Shown here piece by piece: positions 1 to 10,411 of a stretch of 64,000 nt of DNA (position 1 is its first letter; each line of letters starts with the position of its first letter). Origin of the DNA: Diplonema japonicum (taxonomy: Eukaryota; Euglenozoa; Diplonemea; Diplonemida; Diplonemidae); NCBI GenBank assembly GCA_964019335.1, contig OZ025690.1, positions 186,001 through 250,000 of the forward strand, given 5' to 3'. Below the pieces are notes generated by a model. That model was given only the letters and a program-made list of their open reading frames with translations. It had not been told where the DNA came from and did no database searches. Made by a program: the position numbers and the translations under genes.

Positions 1-2257
1 CGAGGTTGTTCACTGCGATGTTCTTCGTCGACTCGTCACTCTTGAACTCCTTCCGAAGCCCCATCACCCGCACACGCTCCCGCTGCGACAGGTCCTCCCG
101 TGTCGCAGGGTCCATATCGGTGTCCACGTACATCGGGATCCGGCTGGGAGGCCCGATCGCTCTTCTGCTCTTTTCGGCGTCCTTGCGGCGCTTGTTGGTA
201 CTCCAATAAGAAGGAAACAGGAAGAAGAAGGGGTGCCTCTTCACACCAAACTCGGAGGGAAGAACGAGGTCCAAGTACCAAGCAAGCGCAAGGTAGAGGA
301 TAGTGTCAATGAGCATCATAAACATGGAGAGGGCGTAGGAGTACTCGTCAGAGGTGAGATCGGAGAAGCCGGATCCGATCTCAGACTGTTCGTAGTTGGT
401 GATGAGCTCGGTGCTGTATGAGAAGGCGACGGGGCTGAGAAGTGATGTCAAAACCTCGACGTGCAAGGGCTCGTTGGCAGGGAGGGCAAACTTCGGGACC
501 ACCGTGATGAACATGAGAAGCGGGGCGGCGATGGCAGCGATCCTCGACTTCGAGAAGAAAACGCTAATCAGCAAGCTAAGCGCCACCACCGACATCGCAA
601 ACAGTTCGAATACAACAAAAATAAGAAGCCACGATGTGTGGTTCAAGAAGGTCAGCCCGGAGATCACCGTGATTATACTACACGACACTGTCACAAGGAT
701 CCAGTAGGTGCAGTACCAAGAGGTGTAGAACGACATCTTCGATAAACCCATGATGAGCATTCCCTCACGGAGACGGTGCTCCTTCTCCTCCACGATCCCG
801 CCAACCAAACAGGACACAGGGTACAAGAACGAAAGCGACAACACCAACGGGATCATACTACCAGCGTGCTGAAAAAACTCAGAAGCATGGTAAGACCATG
901 TAGGCATCGGCACACTGAAAATAGAAGCACCACCACGAGTTGAGTCAGCTTCGATACCGGACAGCATTGTGAAATATTCGTCCAGATACGTCTGGAGGGT
1001 TATAAAGCCAGATGTCATATACTGGGTGTAACGGTGCTTCCCAAGGCCCTGCGAGAACTTGTCGACCTTTTTAAAGGTGTATGGAGTGGCGGTGTAGTTC
1101 ATCCTGATGGTGTAGTCGTAGATGTGGTTCTTTGTATCGACCTCGTGAAGAACGATGAGTGCCCATGTGTGGTCTGCTCCGTCGCCTTTGATGTAGTCGA
1201 CGGCTTCGCCTTCGGTCTTCCACATGAAGGGACACGACGGGTTGTTGCGTCTGTCTGCGATGGTGTGGTTGAAGGCCGAGTCGAACAGCAGCGAACGGGC
1301 TCTTAAGTGGTCCATGAAGCCTTCAACGTGTGAGCAGTTCTTCGCCGTGAACTCCAACGCCCCCTGGTGGATGAGCGAATGCTCGTAGCTGTCGGTGTTG
1401 TACTTCAGTTTCCCGTTAATGATCCGAGCCAGTTTCTGCGCGTACACCATCGAGTCAAAATCGGGGACCGAAATGGGTTGGTTTGTCCCGTCCAAGTTAA
1501 ACCCAGGCGGGATGGTAGGAAACGGACCCGGAGGCAGTGTAAATGGACCTGGAGGAAGGCTCAACGGACCTGGTGGTAATGTAATCCCAGGAGGCAACGT
1601 AAGCCCAGGAGGCAATGTAAGACGAGGAGGCAATGTAAGCCCAGGAGGCAACGTAATCCCAGGAGGCAATGTAAGACCTGCCGGTTTATCATCGCCAGCT
1701 TCCTGCACATTCCCATCCCTACCAGGCGGCGGCGACGGTGGCGGGTGATGATGATGATGATGGGGCACCGGTACTATTGAGCACAGTGTAGGGTATTCAC
1801 CCCAGTCCTCAGACGCTCCTGGCGGCGGTGTTATCAAGGACACGTTGTTTTCATAAGGGCAGCCTGCCGTGCAGTTTGGGTATCCGAATGATTCGTTCAC
1901 AGGGACGCCGACAGTGCAGATGTCTGAACGGGCAGCTTCTGTTGAGTTTATACCTGGGTTCTTCATGTAGTCGACAGCGGGGTGGAAGTCGTTGTCAGCC
2001 GCGTAGTAGCCCACAATGAGAATGAACATGAAAAAAGGTGGTTTGATGACCTCGCAGACACATCCTTTGGGCTTCCTTGTCTTCAGTCTCAGATTTTTCG
2101 CAACTGCGAGTTTGAAATGGAGCAGGCTCCTGTGCTTGACGTCGTACCCGTTCAGATCTATATCGTGGGCAGGGGGCGCCGGCGAGACATCAGGGAGCTC
2201 CACACTCTGGCAGTCCGTGCTTTGGATGTTCGTAAGCCTGTCATATTCGTTTGACAT
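1..2257 (-). CDS. ABCA-type ABC transporter, N-terminal half (runs off left edge)
   Basis: Reading the minus strand from ATG at 2257 gives 752 uninterrupted codons to the window edge. Residues about 73-88 form a first membrane segment after a basic stretch (LLHFKLAVAKNLRLKTRK), as in ABCA proteins. A long extracellular loop follows (about 90-460) with many NxS/T sites and cysteines, a six-histidine run (166-171) and a Pro-rich hexapeptide repeat (195-250). Residues 465-665 hold several membrane helices around the EKEHRLREGMLIMGL element, the ABCA signature (E-K-E-x-R-L-x-E-x-M-x-x-M-G-L). The segment WYLDLVLPSEFGVKRHPFFF before the nucleotide-binding domain is also ABCA-like. The frame ends just as the first ABC domain begins (NIAVNNL), so Walker motifs lie outside. 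ABCA proteins move lipids across membranes; substrate here is unknown. No intron is needed within the 2.2 kb. Confidence 0.9.
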   Translation of the reverse strand, partial: MSNEYDRLTNIQSTDCQSVELPDVSPAPPAHDIDLNGYDVKHRSLLHFKLAVAKNLRLKTRKPKGCVCEVIKPPFFMFILIVGYYAADNDFHPAVDYMKNPGINSTEAARSDICTVGVPVNESFGYPNCTAGCPYENNVSLITPPPGASEDWGEYPTLCSIVPVPHHHHHHPPPSPPPGRDGNVQEAGDDKPAGLTLPPGITLPPGLTLPPRLTLPPGLTLPPGITLPPGPLSLPPGPFTLPPGPFPTIPPGFNLDGTNQPISVPDFDSMVYAQKLARIINGKLKYNTDSYEHSLIHQGALEFTAKNCSHVEGFMDHLRARSLLFDSAFNHTIADRRNNPSCPFMWKTEGEAVDYIKGDGADHTWALIVLHEVDTKNHIYDYTIRMNYTATPYTFKKVDKFSQGLGKHRYTQYMTSGFITLQTYLDEYFTMLSGIEADSTRGGASIFSVPMPTWSYHASEFFQHAGSMIPLVLSLSFLYPVSCLVGGIVEEKEHRLREGMLIMGLSKMSFYTSWYCTYWILVTVSCSIITVISGLTFLNHTSWLLIFVVFELFAMSVVALSLLISVFFSKSRIAAIAAPLLMFITVVPKFALPANEPLHVEVLTSLLSPVAFSYSTELITNYEQSEIGSGFSDLTSDEYSYALSMFMMLIDTILYLALAWYLDLVLPSEFGVKRHPFFFLFPSYWSTNKRRKDAEKSRRAIGPPSRIPMYVDTDMDPATREDLSQRERVRVMGLRKEFKSDESTKNIAVNNL
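1500..1676 (-). repeat. In-frame 18-bp minisatellite in ABCA extracellular loop
   Basis: On the plus strand the unit CCCAGGAGGCAATGTAAG recurs with small changes, giving hexapeptides TLPPGL/TLPPGI on the minus strand; slightly longer 21-bp variants (SLPPGPF, TLPPGPF) lie at the low-coordinate end. The reading frame is kept across all copies. Confidence 0.85.
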
Positions 2258-2987
2258 CTCCCCTCGGGGCTTCCTCCTGCTGTTGGTTTTAAAAAACGGC
2301 GTTGTGTACCTTTTTATCTTTTTCTTTTGTGTTTTCTTCTCTCCCCTCCACCTTTTTATTTTTTTTTGTAGGGATATTATCATATAAAAAAGTGAAAAAA
2401 AAAAAAGAAGGAAACAATATTGTAAGTATCAGTTCTGTTATGTTTTTCTTAAATTTTCATGTTATCCCCACCACCTGGAAAAAAAAAGTCTAACTTTGTT
2501 AAGTGGTGGTGGTAAAGGGTAAGAACCGAGAAGGAAATCAGATTGTTAACAGAAATAAATAAAGAAGAAGGTTTGCGAAGGAAAGGACAATAAAAAAAAG
2601 TCGGATAAAATTCTTCCTCGAGGAAAGGGCCTCATTCTTCTTCACATCAAGGTGCCACAACAGCACACACCTAGACCCGGCCAAAGGTCTTGCTGTCACT
2701 TAAAGGAAAAAAGAAAACACAAGTCGGGTACAATTCTTCTTCAAAGAAAGAGCTTCATTCTTCTTCACGTCAAGGTGCCACAAGGTGACGGCCCCTTTAA
2801 GGGAGTAGAAGAGAAATGTGAGTGACTCCCACCAGTCTTTTGTGTCGGTCGGCAAACAAAAATAAAGACCACCTCGTGCATCAGGTTAGAAAAGAACGGG
2901 GTCTTGGGGAAATGGGAGGAGGGGTAAAGGGAAACGAAGAAAGAACCAATATAAAAGACATAAAGGTCTCGATTTAAAGAAGAACGT
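2258..2987. repeat. Intergenic: 3'-flank repeat of the ankyrin family
   Basis: No gene is seen. 2258-2480 is T-rich, ahead of the ABCA start. From about 2487 a block recurs at 5600-6100 and in parts at 45425-45600, 45970-46190 and 54540-54760. It contains AACTTTGTTAAGTGGTGGTGG, two diverged copies of CTTCATTCTTCTTCAC(A/G)TC, and GTGACGGCCCCTTTAAGGGA. It lies downstream of each ankyrin gene, so it was probably duplicated with them. Confidence 0.75.
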
Positions 2988-5432
2988 TCACTGTCCTTCC
3001 CCCTTCAGAGCATCCAAGTATGAGACAGAAGGGTTTGCCTCCCTCCCCTCAAAGGGTAAACAGGGCTCCTTCCGTAACTCCTCAATTCTCATGTACAACC
3101 CATTGCTGTGGCGGTGTTTCGCCTTGCGTTTCCTGAAGTGGCCTTCCGGTCTTGTGTCCACCTTTCCACCACAACGGGGCGTCTTGAAGTGCAGCAAGGG
3201 TATGTCCTCGTCAGACGAGGATGCCTTGTACACACCTTTCACTGCCACAACTGCACTAGGACACCTGTCCGAAGAAACAAGATGAGAACAAACCTCGCCG
3301 CTATCGTCCTTCGCATCAGGGTCCGCTCCGTGAGACATGAGGAGGGACACCATTTCCCTTTCACGACGGAGATCGGAAGTAAAGTTCTGTCGCTGCCCGT
3401 TCTTCATGACAGTCACAGAGCATGAACCCCCAATACCACATCGATTCCCGAGCCGCTTCGCCACTGTGTCTGAAACAGTGTGGAGGGGGGTCCTGCCTGC
3501 ATTGTCCCTTGTGTTCACGTTGGGGCGGCGAACAACAAGTAAGGACTCCAAGATGAGAGAGCTGCATTCAATGTAAAGAGGCATTCTGCCCCCCATGTCC
3601 AAGAGTAAAACAACAAGATCTACTAAACCAGCACCGACAAAAATATGGAGAGGAGTCTGTCCCTTGTTGTTCCTCACGTTCACATCAGCACCGCTACACA
3701 GAATGAGGGAAGCAACGAAGGGGTTCACGACAAGATGAAGTGCCGTGTTGCCTTCGTTGTCTCGTGCGTTCACATCGGAGGGAGCCGCAAGCATGTTTTC
3801 AACAATGTCAAAACTGCTATCAAGAACAGCAAGATGGATGGGAGTCCGTCCCTTGTTGTTCTTCAGCCTCACATCAGCACCATGACGGAGAAGGAGGGCG
3901 GTTTTGTCCTCTCTTAAAGCAACAGGTAACGCAGAGACAAGATGAAGTGCCGTGTTGCCTTCATTGTCTTGTGCGTTCACATCGGGAGAAGCCGCGAGAA
4001 AATCATCAAGATCACGAGAAAAAAGAACAAAAAGATGGAGTGGGGTCTGTTTCTTCTTCTTGTTTTTCAGATTCAGGTTAGGATGGTGCCGCAACAAACA
4101 GGGTACGATCCCAGAGGAGTCATGAGCACTTGGAACAAGATGAAGCGCCGTGTTGCCCTCATTGTCTTGAACATCCACATCGGGAGAGGCCGCAAGCACG
4201 CTCCTAATAATGCTATCAACACCAGTAAGGACAGAAAGGTGGAGAAGGGTTTGATCATTCTTATTTTTCAGGTACACATCCGCACCGTGCCTCAACAAGA
4301 CTGCCATATGATGATGAAAGGACGGTTTGCAGTTCAGATGATTGGTCACTGCTACATGGCATGCTGTGTTGCCACTCGTATTTCGTGCATTCACATCACA
4401 AGAGGCTTCGAGCAAGAGTTCAGCGATTCTTGTATTTCTAGTAAAGTGGAGAGGTGTTTCGTTTTCACAAGTCTTTGCATTCACATCCGCACCCAATGCA
4501 AGCAAAGACGAGACAATATCGATGTGGCCAAGCTGCGAGGCATGATGAAGGGGTGTCCACATAATTCCGTTCACACAGTTGACAGCTGCACCATGTTGCA
4601 GGAGGAGGGATGCTGCTTCGGCACTCGTGACATGATGAAGGGGACTAGCTCCGTTTTTGCCACACAGGTTCGGATCAGCAGACTTCTCGAGAAGCAAGGC
4701 GATGATACTAATGTAGTCCCGTCGCGTTGCTATTATGAGAGGAGTATCGCCACGAAAATCCTTCAGGTTCACCCCTGCACCAGCCTCGAGTAACATCGAG
4801 ATGATTTCGGTGTTGCCCAACTCCACAGCTCTACCGAATGGAGAGCCGTAACTGTCAGCTATGCTAACACCATTCGACAGTAGGAACTGAATCATTGCAA
4901 CCTGCTGACCGGACACTGCTTGGTAGAGCGGAACACGCTTGTCTACACCAGCAGCCAGAAGGAAATCAACACACTGGATGAAGCCCCGACGGGACATTTT
5001 GCTAACCAGGTCCAGTTTCTGACAAGCATCATTGCACCCTGCCTCCATCATCGTGGCCAGCACTTCACATAGTTTCCTGTCCAAGTCCTGCCGGCCCTCA
5101 ACAGAGAGGTCTGCGTCTTCTTCAGATTTGTGATCAGCGAGGGACATTACACCCTTGCCTGCCCAACCCAACTCCTTCAGACGATGAAGTGCCGCCTCTT
5201 CCTTGCTCAAGACCAGCTGCAGCTCACTCTGATCCCCAAAGGGAAGCTCCCCAACGAGCCTGCCGTCACTGTCACCGAACACCTCCCCTTCAAAGGAGAG
5301 GTCGAAGGTGTTGACGCACATCCCGGACTGCGACGCCACCCTTTCCTTCAAGCCCGCCAAGCTCTCCATCGGGCCTACCTCCACTTCCATCCACTCACCT
5401 CCAGGGTGTTGCACCAACAGCTCAACTGACAT
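2988..5432 (-). CDS. Ubiquitin-like/ankyrin-repeat protein, copy 1 (intact)
   Basis: 814 codons from ATG 5432, which directly follows a poly(A) leader of more than 30 A; the three sister copies start at the same MSVELL. Residues 1-76 look like a beta-grasp, ubiquitin-like domain (VELLVQHPGGEW, LKERVASQSG, ELQLVL). A linker of about 70 residues precedes a long ankyrin array (about 150-730) with units such as DVNAQDNEGNTALHLV and GQTPLHIFV. The last 85 residues are basic and conserved in all copies (FRKRKAKHRHS). Ankyrin arrays bind proteins; the Ubl could dock to ubiquitin machinery, but no catalytic domain is present and the partner is unknown. A Lys run (NLKNKKKKQTPLHL) sits inside a repeat. 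This is the longest and only clearly complete long copy; copy 4 is shorter by about four repeats. Confidence 0.9.
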   Translation of the reverse strand: MSVELLVQHPGGEWMEVEVGPMESLAGLKERVASQSGMCVNTFDLSFEGEVFGDSDGRLVGELPFGDQSELQLVLSKEEAALHRLKELGWAGKGVMSLADHKSEEDADLSVEGRQDLDRKLCEVLATMMEAGCNDACQKLDLVSKMSRRGFIQCVDFLLAAGVDKRVPLYQAVSGQQVAMIQFLLSNGVSIADSYGSPFGRAVELGNTEIISMLLEAGAGVNLKDFRGDTPLIIATRRDYISIIALLLEKSADPNLCGKNGASPLHHVTSAEAASLLLQHGAAVNCVNGIMWTPLHHASQLGHIDIVSSLLALGADVNAKTCENETPLHFTRNTRIAELLLEASCDVNARNTSGNTACHVAVTNHLNCKPSFHHHMAVLLRHGADVYLKNKNDQTLLHLSVLTGVDSIIRSVLAASPDVDVQDNEGNTALHLVPSAHDSSGIVPCLLRHHPNLNLKNKKKKQTPLHLFVLFSRDLDDFLAASPDVNAQDNEGNTALHLVSALPVALREDKTALLLRHGADVRLKNNKGRTPIHLAVLDSSFDIVENMLAAPSDVNARDNEGNTALHLVVNPFVASLILCSGADVNVRNNKGQTPLHIFVGAGLVDLVVLLLDMGGRMPLYIECSSLILESLLVVRRPNVNTRDNAGRTPLHTVSDTVAKRLGNRCGIGGSCSVTVMKNGQRQNFTSDLRREREMVSLLMSHGADPDAKDDSGEVCSHLVSSDRCPSAVVAVKGVYKASSSDEDIPLLHFKTPRCGGKVDTRPEGHFRKRKAKHRHSNGLYMRIEELRKEPCLPFEGREANPSVSYLDALKGEGQ

Positions 5433-5436
5433 CCTA

Positions 5437-5473
<37 letters not shown>

Positions 5474-6222
5474 TTTCTAACCAAAGGTTTGTATTGTGAA
5501 AAACATGAAACAAAAGATGGAGAAGCAAACATGAACGTTCTTTCATTGTGCGGGAGGAAGAAAAAGAGGTAGGGGAAAGGAAAGAAAAAACTGGAAAAAA
5601 AGTCAAACTTTGTTAAATGGTGGTGGTAAAGGGTAAGAACCGAGAAGGAAATCAGATTGTTAACAGAAATAAATAAAAAAGAAGGTTTGCGAGAGGAAGG
5701 AAAGGACAATAAAAGAAAAAGTCGGATAAAATTCTTCTTCGAGGAAAGGGCTTCATTCTTCTTCACATCAAGGTAGGTACCACAACAGCACCGTCACCGT
5801 GATGCTGTGCCTGGGTGAGTCGCTCGCCGCATGTTTTACCTTATTCTTGTCTCCCCGCCGAGCACCGTCACCCTGACACAGACTTCCCTGAAATGACTCG
5901 CTTAAGGGAGGTGTCGTTACGCACCTAGACCCGGCCAAAGGTCTTGCTTGTCACTTAAAGGAAAAAAGAAAACACAAGTCGGGTACAATTCTTCTTCAAA
6001 GAAAGAGCTTCATTCTTCTTCACGTCAAGGTGCCACAAGGTGACTGAAATGTGCCACAAGGTGACGGCCCCTTTAAGGGAGTAGAAGAAATGTGAGCGAA
6101 ATAAAGACCACTTTGTGCATCAGGTTAGAAAAGAACGGGGTCTTGGGGGAAAGGGAGGGGTAAAGGGAAACGAGGAAAGAATCAATATAAAAGACACAAA
6201 GAACAGAAGCACAGAAGAAAGG
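5433..6222. repeat. Intergenic: poly(A) leader and second ankyrin 3'-flank repeat
   Basis: 5438-5471 is the T run (A run on the coding strand) before the copy 1 start. From about 5600 the sequence repeats the 2487-2830 block, with an extra stretch (about 5800-5920) absent from the first copy. No gene is seen. Confidence 0.75.
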
Positions 6223-8184
6223 TCATTGTCCCACCCCCTTCAGAGCATCCAAGTATGAGACAGAAGGGTTTGCCTCCCTCCCCTCAAAGGGTAAACAGGG
6301 CTCCTTCCGTAACTCCTCAATTCTCATGTACAACCCATTGCTGTGGCGGTGTTTCGCCTTGCGTTTCCTGAAGTGGCCTTCCGGTCTTGTGTCCACCTTT
6401 CCACCACAACGGGACGTCTTGAAGTGCAGCAAGGGTATGTCCTCGTCAGACGAGGATGCCTTGTACACACCTTTCACTGCCACAACTGCACTAGGACACC
6501 TGTCCGAAGAAACAAGATGAGAACAAATCTCGCCGCTATCGTCCTTCGCATCAGGGTCCGCTCCGTGAGACATGAGGAGGGACACCATTTCCCTTTCACA
6601 ATGGAGATCGGAAGTAAAGTTCTGTCGCTGCCCGTTCTTCATGACAGTCACAGAGCATGAACCCCCAATACCACGTCGATTCCCGAGCCGCTTCGCCACT
6701 GTGTCTGAAACAGTGTGGAGGGGGGTCTTGCCTGTGTTGTCCCTTGCGTTCACGTTGGCATCGGGAGAGGCTTCTTCCAAGAGACAAACAACAAGATCTA
6801 TTAAACCAGCACTGACAAAAATATGGAGAGGAGTCTGTCCCTTGTTGTTCTTCACGTTCACATCAGCACCACTACACAGAATGAGGGAAGCAACGAAGGG
6901 GTCCTCGATAAGATGAAGTGCCGTGTTGCCTTCATTGTCTTGTGCGTTCACATCGGGAGAGGCAGCGAGAAAATTTTGCATGACATGATGCATGACAGGA
7001 TCAGGCAAACAATATCTACGAGATAAAAGAACAATAAGATGGAGTGGGGTCTGTTTCTTCTTGTTTATCAGATTCAGGTTAGGATGGTGCCGCAAAAAAC
7101 AGGGTACGGTCTCAAGGGAGTGAAAACCTCTTGGAATAAGATGAAGCGCCGTGTTGCCCTCATTGTCTTGAACATCCACATCGGGAGAGGCCGCAAGTAC
7201 GTCCCGAATATGCCAGCAACACCAGTAAGGACAGAAAGGTGGAGAAGGGTTTGATCATTCTTATTTTTCAGGTTCACATCCGCACCGTGCCGCAACAAGA
7301 CTGCCATATGATGACGAAAGGATGGTTCGCAGTATCGATTCTCTATCAAGGTTGCTGCATGGCATGCTGTGTTGCCATTCTCATCTTGTGCATTCACATC
7401 ACAAGAGGCTTCGAGCAAGAGTTCAGCGATTCTTGTATTTTTAGCAAGGTGAAGAGGTGTTTCGCTTCCACAGGTCTTTGCATTCACATCCGCACCCCAT
7501 GCGAGCAAAGACGAGACAACATCGATGTGGCCTTGCTGCGAGGCATTGTGAAGGGGTGTAGTATCGCTGCTGTTCACACAGTTGACAGCTGCACCATGTT
7601 GCAGGAGGAGGGATGCTGCTTCGGCACTCGTGACATAATGAAGGGGACTGTCTTCGTTATAGCCACACAGGTTCGGATCAGCAGACTTCTCGAGAAGCAA
7701 GGCGATGATACTAATGTAGTCCTGTTGCGTTGCTCTTTATGAGAGGAGTATCGCCATAAGAATACTTCAGGTTCACCCCTGCACCAGCCTCGAGTAACAT
7801 CGAGATGATTTCGGTGTTGCCCAACTCCACAGCTGCACCGAATGGAGAGCCGTAACTGTCAGCTATGCTAACACCATTCGACAGTAGGAACTGAAGCATG
7901 CAGACCTTGCCTGCCCAACCCAACTCCTTCAGACGATGAAGTGCCACCTCTTTCTTGTTCAAGACCAGCTGCAGCTCACTCCGATCCCCAAAGGGAAGCT
8001 CCCCAACGAGCCTGCCGTCACTGTCACCGAACACCTCCCCTTCAAAGGAGAGGTCGAAGGTGTTGACGCACATCCCGGACTGCGACGCCACCCTTTCCTT
8101 CAAGCCCGCCAAGCTCTCCATCGGGCCTACCTCCACTTCCATCCACTCACCTCCAGGGTGTTGCACCAACAGCTCAACTGACAT
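6223..8184 (-). pseudogene. Ubl-ankyrin family, copy 2 (deleted and frameshifted)
   Basis: The same start (ATG 8184 after an A run) and the same C-terminus (stop at 6223) as copy 1. Compared with copy 1 it lacks about 120 codons right after the Ubl domain: LKELGWAGK is joined to a segment beginning just before QFLLSNGVSI. Two one-base changes shift the frame: an extra base near 7732 (GTTGCTCTTTATGAG against GTTGCTATTATGAG in copy 1) and a lost base near 7208 (CGAATATG against the AATAATG of copies 1 and 3). The remaining ankyrin units are well conserved between the breaks, so inactivation looks recent. It could only make a short Ubl protein. Confidence 0.85.
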
Positions 8185-8340
8185 CCTATCTTTTTTTTTT
8201 TTTTTTTTTGGCTCTAACCAAAGGTTTGTGTTGTGAAAAACATGAAACAAAAGATGGAGAGAAGCAAACATGAACGTTCTTTCATTGTGCGGGAGGAAGA
8301 AAAAGAGATAGGGGAAAGGAAAGAAAAAAAAATTAGAAAA

Positions 8341-9068
8341 AAACTCAAAGTACAGGACAAGCCCCCCGCTAGAGGGCCGCCCTATGGGAGGGGGGGGGGG
8401 GGGTCTATCTGTTAATACTCCCCTTCTGGAGCATTGCTTTCATCCCGATTGTGGCTGTGAGCGTCTTGCGGAGTCGTGTGATGCGATCCCGCTTGTAGGC
8501 GGCCTTCAAATCCATCAGCTTGTCGTGCGTGGACTGGGTAGCAAAAATGGGCCTCCTGGAGAAGCCTATAGCTGCCTTTCCTCCTATGGCGATGAGGGAC
8601 TTCACCCTTTTCTGCTCATCCGCTGGGAAGGGGCGTCGCTTCTTCCGTGCCCTGCACGCTGCGTTTATCTTTACGATTAGGGCCTTGATTCTGCGTGCCC
8701 TATCTTCCAGCAGGCCTCCTAATGATTTACCGGTCGTCCATTCGAAGTCAATGGCTAGCTCCACCGCCGACACCTCCGAGGTGGTGTCCTTCTCCACCCA
8801 GCATGAGCTCCACGTCCCGCTTCTCAACCACCACGGCCAAGTATCGTTGCAGTTTTTCCAGGTATGCAAAGGCATGTCCTCTCGGCAGTATTGCGTGTAG
8901 CTCAAGACACAGGGGCCATCCCGTCCTGTTGCGCAGCGGTTCCAAACCGTCCTGTGCCAGCTCGTCCCGTGCGCAGGCACACTCGTAGAGCTGATGGCGG
9001 AGTAAGGTTACCGTGTCCGGGTGTGGTGACTCACACAGGTCACACCTGAACCCTTGTGTGCGTGGTAA
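8341..9068 (-). mobile_element. LINE family B, 5'-truncated copy B1
   Basis: Minus-strand frames carry the C-terminal part of a LINE ORF2: a Cys/His region (FRCDLCESPHPDTVTLLRHQ at the 5' part), then a basic helix-rich end finishing ATIGMKAMLQKGSINR at 8405. The 3' UTR ends CTTTGAGTTT and runs into a T-rich tract. Copies B2 (21354) and B3 (44975) share this end almost base for base. The 5' junction near 9068 runs straight into an ACTTTGTTAAATGGTGGTGG block like that flanking the ankyrin genes. Confidence 0.8.
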
Positions 9069-9631
9069 AAAATGTTTAACTTTGTTAAATGGTGGTGGTA
9101 ACAGTGCAGTCCGCAAACAAGTCTGACTCCTGCTCGGACACGTAAAGCAACTTCGCCGGTCTATCGAATAAGTTAGCACCCATCATAAGGCTGTGGCGTG
9201 CTTCGCTGGAAGTAATTTTCTGAGGGCGCACTATGTGTTCACTTAATGTTCTCGGGACCCTTGAAGACGCCTGTGCCAAGTGGTCGTTCCGCGCACTCTG
9301 TGGGCTTTTTTTTCTTTTTCTCCCCTTCTTCCTCCCTGTCCATTGCTTGGTTCCGCAACGCTTTCCGAAATTCATGAAATCCCACCTCTTGTTTTTCAGT
9401 ATTTTACCACCTCAGCTGCGCAAGTGAAGTCGTCGCCCTGCCATTATTATTTTTCCCCCTCCTTTTTACTTGTGAAATATTTTGTGTCAAGAAAAAAAAG
9501 TGACGGAATAATGTAAAAAAAAAAAGGAGCAGAAAATGGGGGGGGGGGGTTTTTCCTTTTCTTTTTTTTTTAAAAGGACGTGTTAACCCTTGGGGGTAAT
9601 GAAAGAAAAATATTTGTAAAAAAAAAAAAAG
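9069..9631. other. Intergenic, one weak minus-strand reading frame
   Basis: A 96-codon minus-strand frame (9085-9375) begins MNFGKRCGTKQW and ends EQESDLFADCTVTTTI. It matches nothing I recognise and overlaps the ankyrin-flank word, so I do not call it a gene. The rest is homopolymer-rich. Confidence 0.4.
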
Positions 9632-9915
9632 AGGAACTGGCCGTTGTTTGTACGTGCCGGGTAAAACCTGGAGAAGTTTGTCAACCCGAAACACGTTGCC
9701 AACGTTACCCTTTTGTTTAGACAAGTCAAAGACTCGTTCTTGCAAAAAAAAAAAAAAAAAAAAAAAAAGTCGTGGGGGAAATCCAAAAAATGCCCCCCCC
9801 TTTTTTTTTATGGTACCACCCCGTGTCTCGCCACCCCGTTTTTCTGGGATGAAGTTATGAAGTTTCAGTGGGTACAAATAGCGCTTTAACGCAGGTTTTC
9901 AAAATCTTTCCACTT
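9632..9915. repeat. Dispersed repeat E, copy 1
   Basis: Contains GTTTGTACGTGCCGGGTAAA, CTTTTGTTTAGACAAGTCAA, then GGTACCACCCCGTGTCTCGC and GCGCTTTAACGCAGGTTTTC. The first part recurs at 35820-35935; the second part recurs in both arms of the neighbouring inverted repeat (about 10230-10405 and 11215-11390). Confidence 0.75.
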
Positions 9916-9935
9916 TTTCTTCTTTTTTTTTTCGT

Positions 9936-10411
9936 GTCGGTCAACAGGACTTCCTGTTGGTCAGGTCGAAGGCGAGGACTTGCATTCGCACCATCTACGT
10001 CGATATGGGTAGCACTTCTAATGCAGTGGAGCTAGCCAACCCCTACAACCCGTGCATGGATGCTGTAGCCTGCATGTTGGCATCTGGTGATGTCGTTTTT
10101 TTGTCAACTGTCCAGACCACTCCGAAGCCTGATTTCTTTCTCCACCAGAGCAACTGCTACTTCGCTGGTACTGAATAGGGCGGGTGGCTTCGGCAAAAAA
10201 AACTATGAAAACGAGGGGGGGAAAAAAAGCCAACGTTCCCCTTTTGTTTAGACAAAAAAAAGTCGTGGGGGAAATCCAAAAAATGCCCCCCCCCTTTTTT
10301 TTGGTACCACCCCGTGTCTCGCCACCCTGTTCTGGGAGTTATGAAGTTTCAGTGGGTACAAATAGCGCTTTAACGCAGGTTTTCAAAATCTTTCCATTTT
10401 TTCTTTTCTTT
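9936..10411 (+). pseudogene. Inverted-repeat arm 1: 3' fragment of the 11440-11931 gene
   Basis: From GTGTCGGTCAACAGG onward this plus-strand stretch matches the reverse complement of 11209-11688, including the last about 77 codons of the unknown gene (ending NCYFAGTE, stop at 10178) and its 3' flank. It lacks the first half of the gene and an A-tract leader, so it is a truncated copy. The identity is very high, so the duplication is young or maintained by conversion. Confidence 0.85.

Noticed and set aside
1738-1765. His-tag-like run suggesting vector contamination
   Set aside because: It lies inside a natural, continuous ABCA frame with no vector sequence nearby.
3091-4793. Plus-strand open frames up to 283 codons inside ankyrin copy 1, repeated in copies 2-4
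   Set aside because: They are antisense shadows of conserved ankyrin codons; they recur only because the genes are duplicated, and have no start context or motif.
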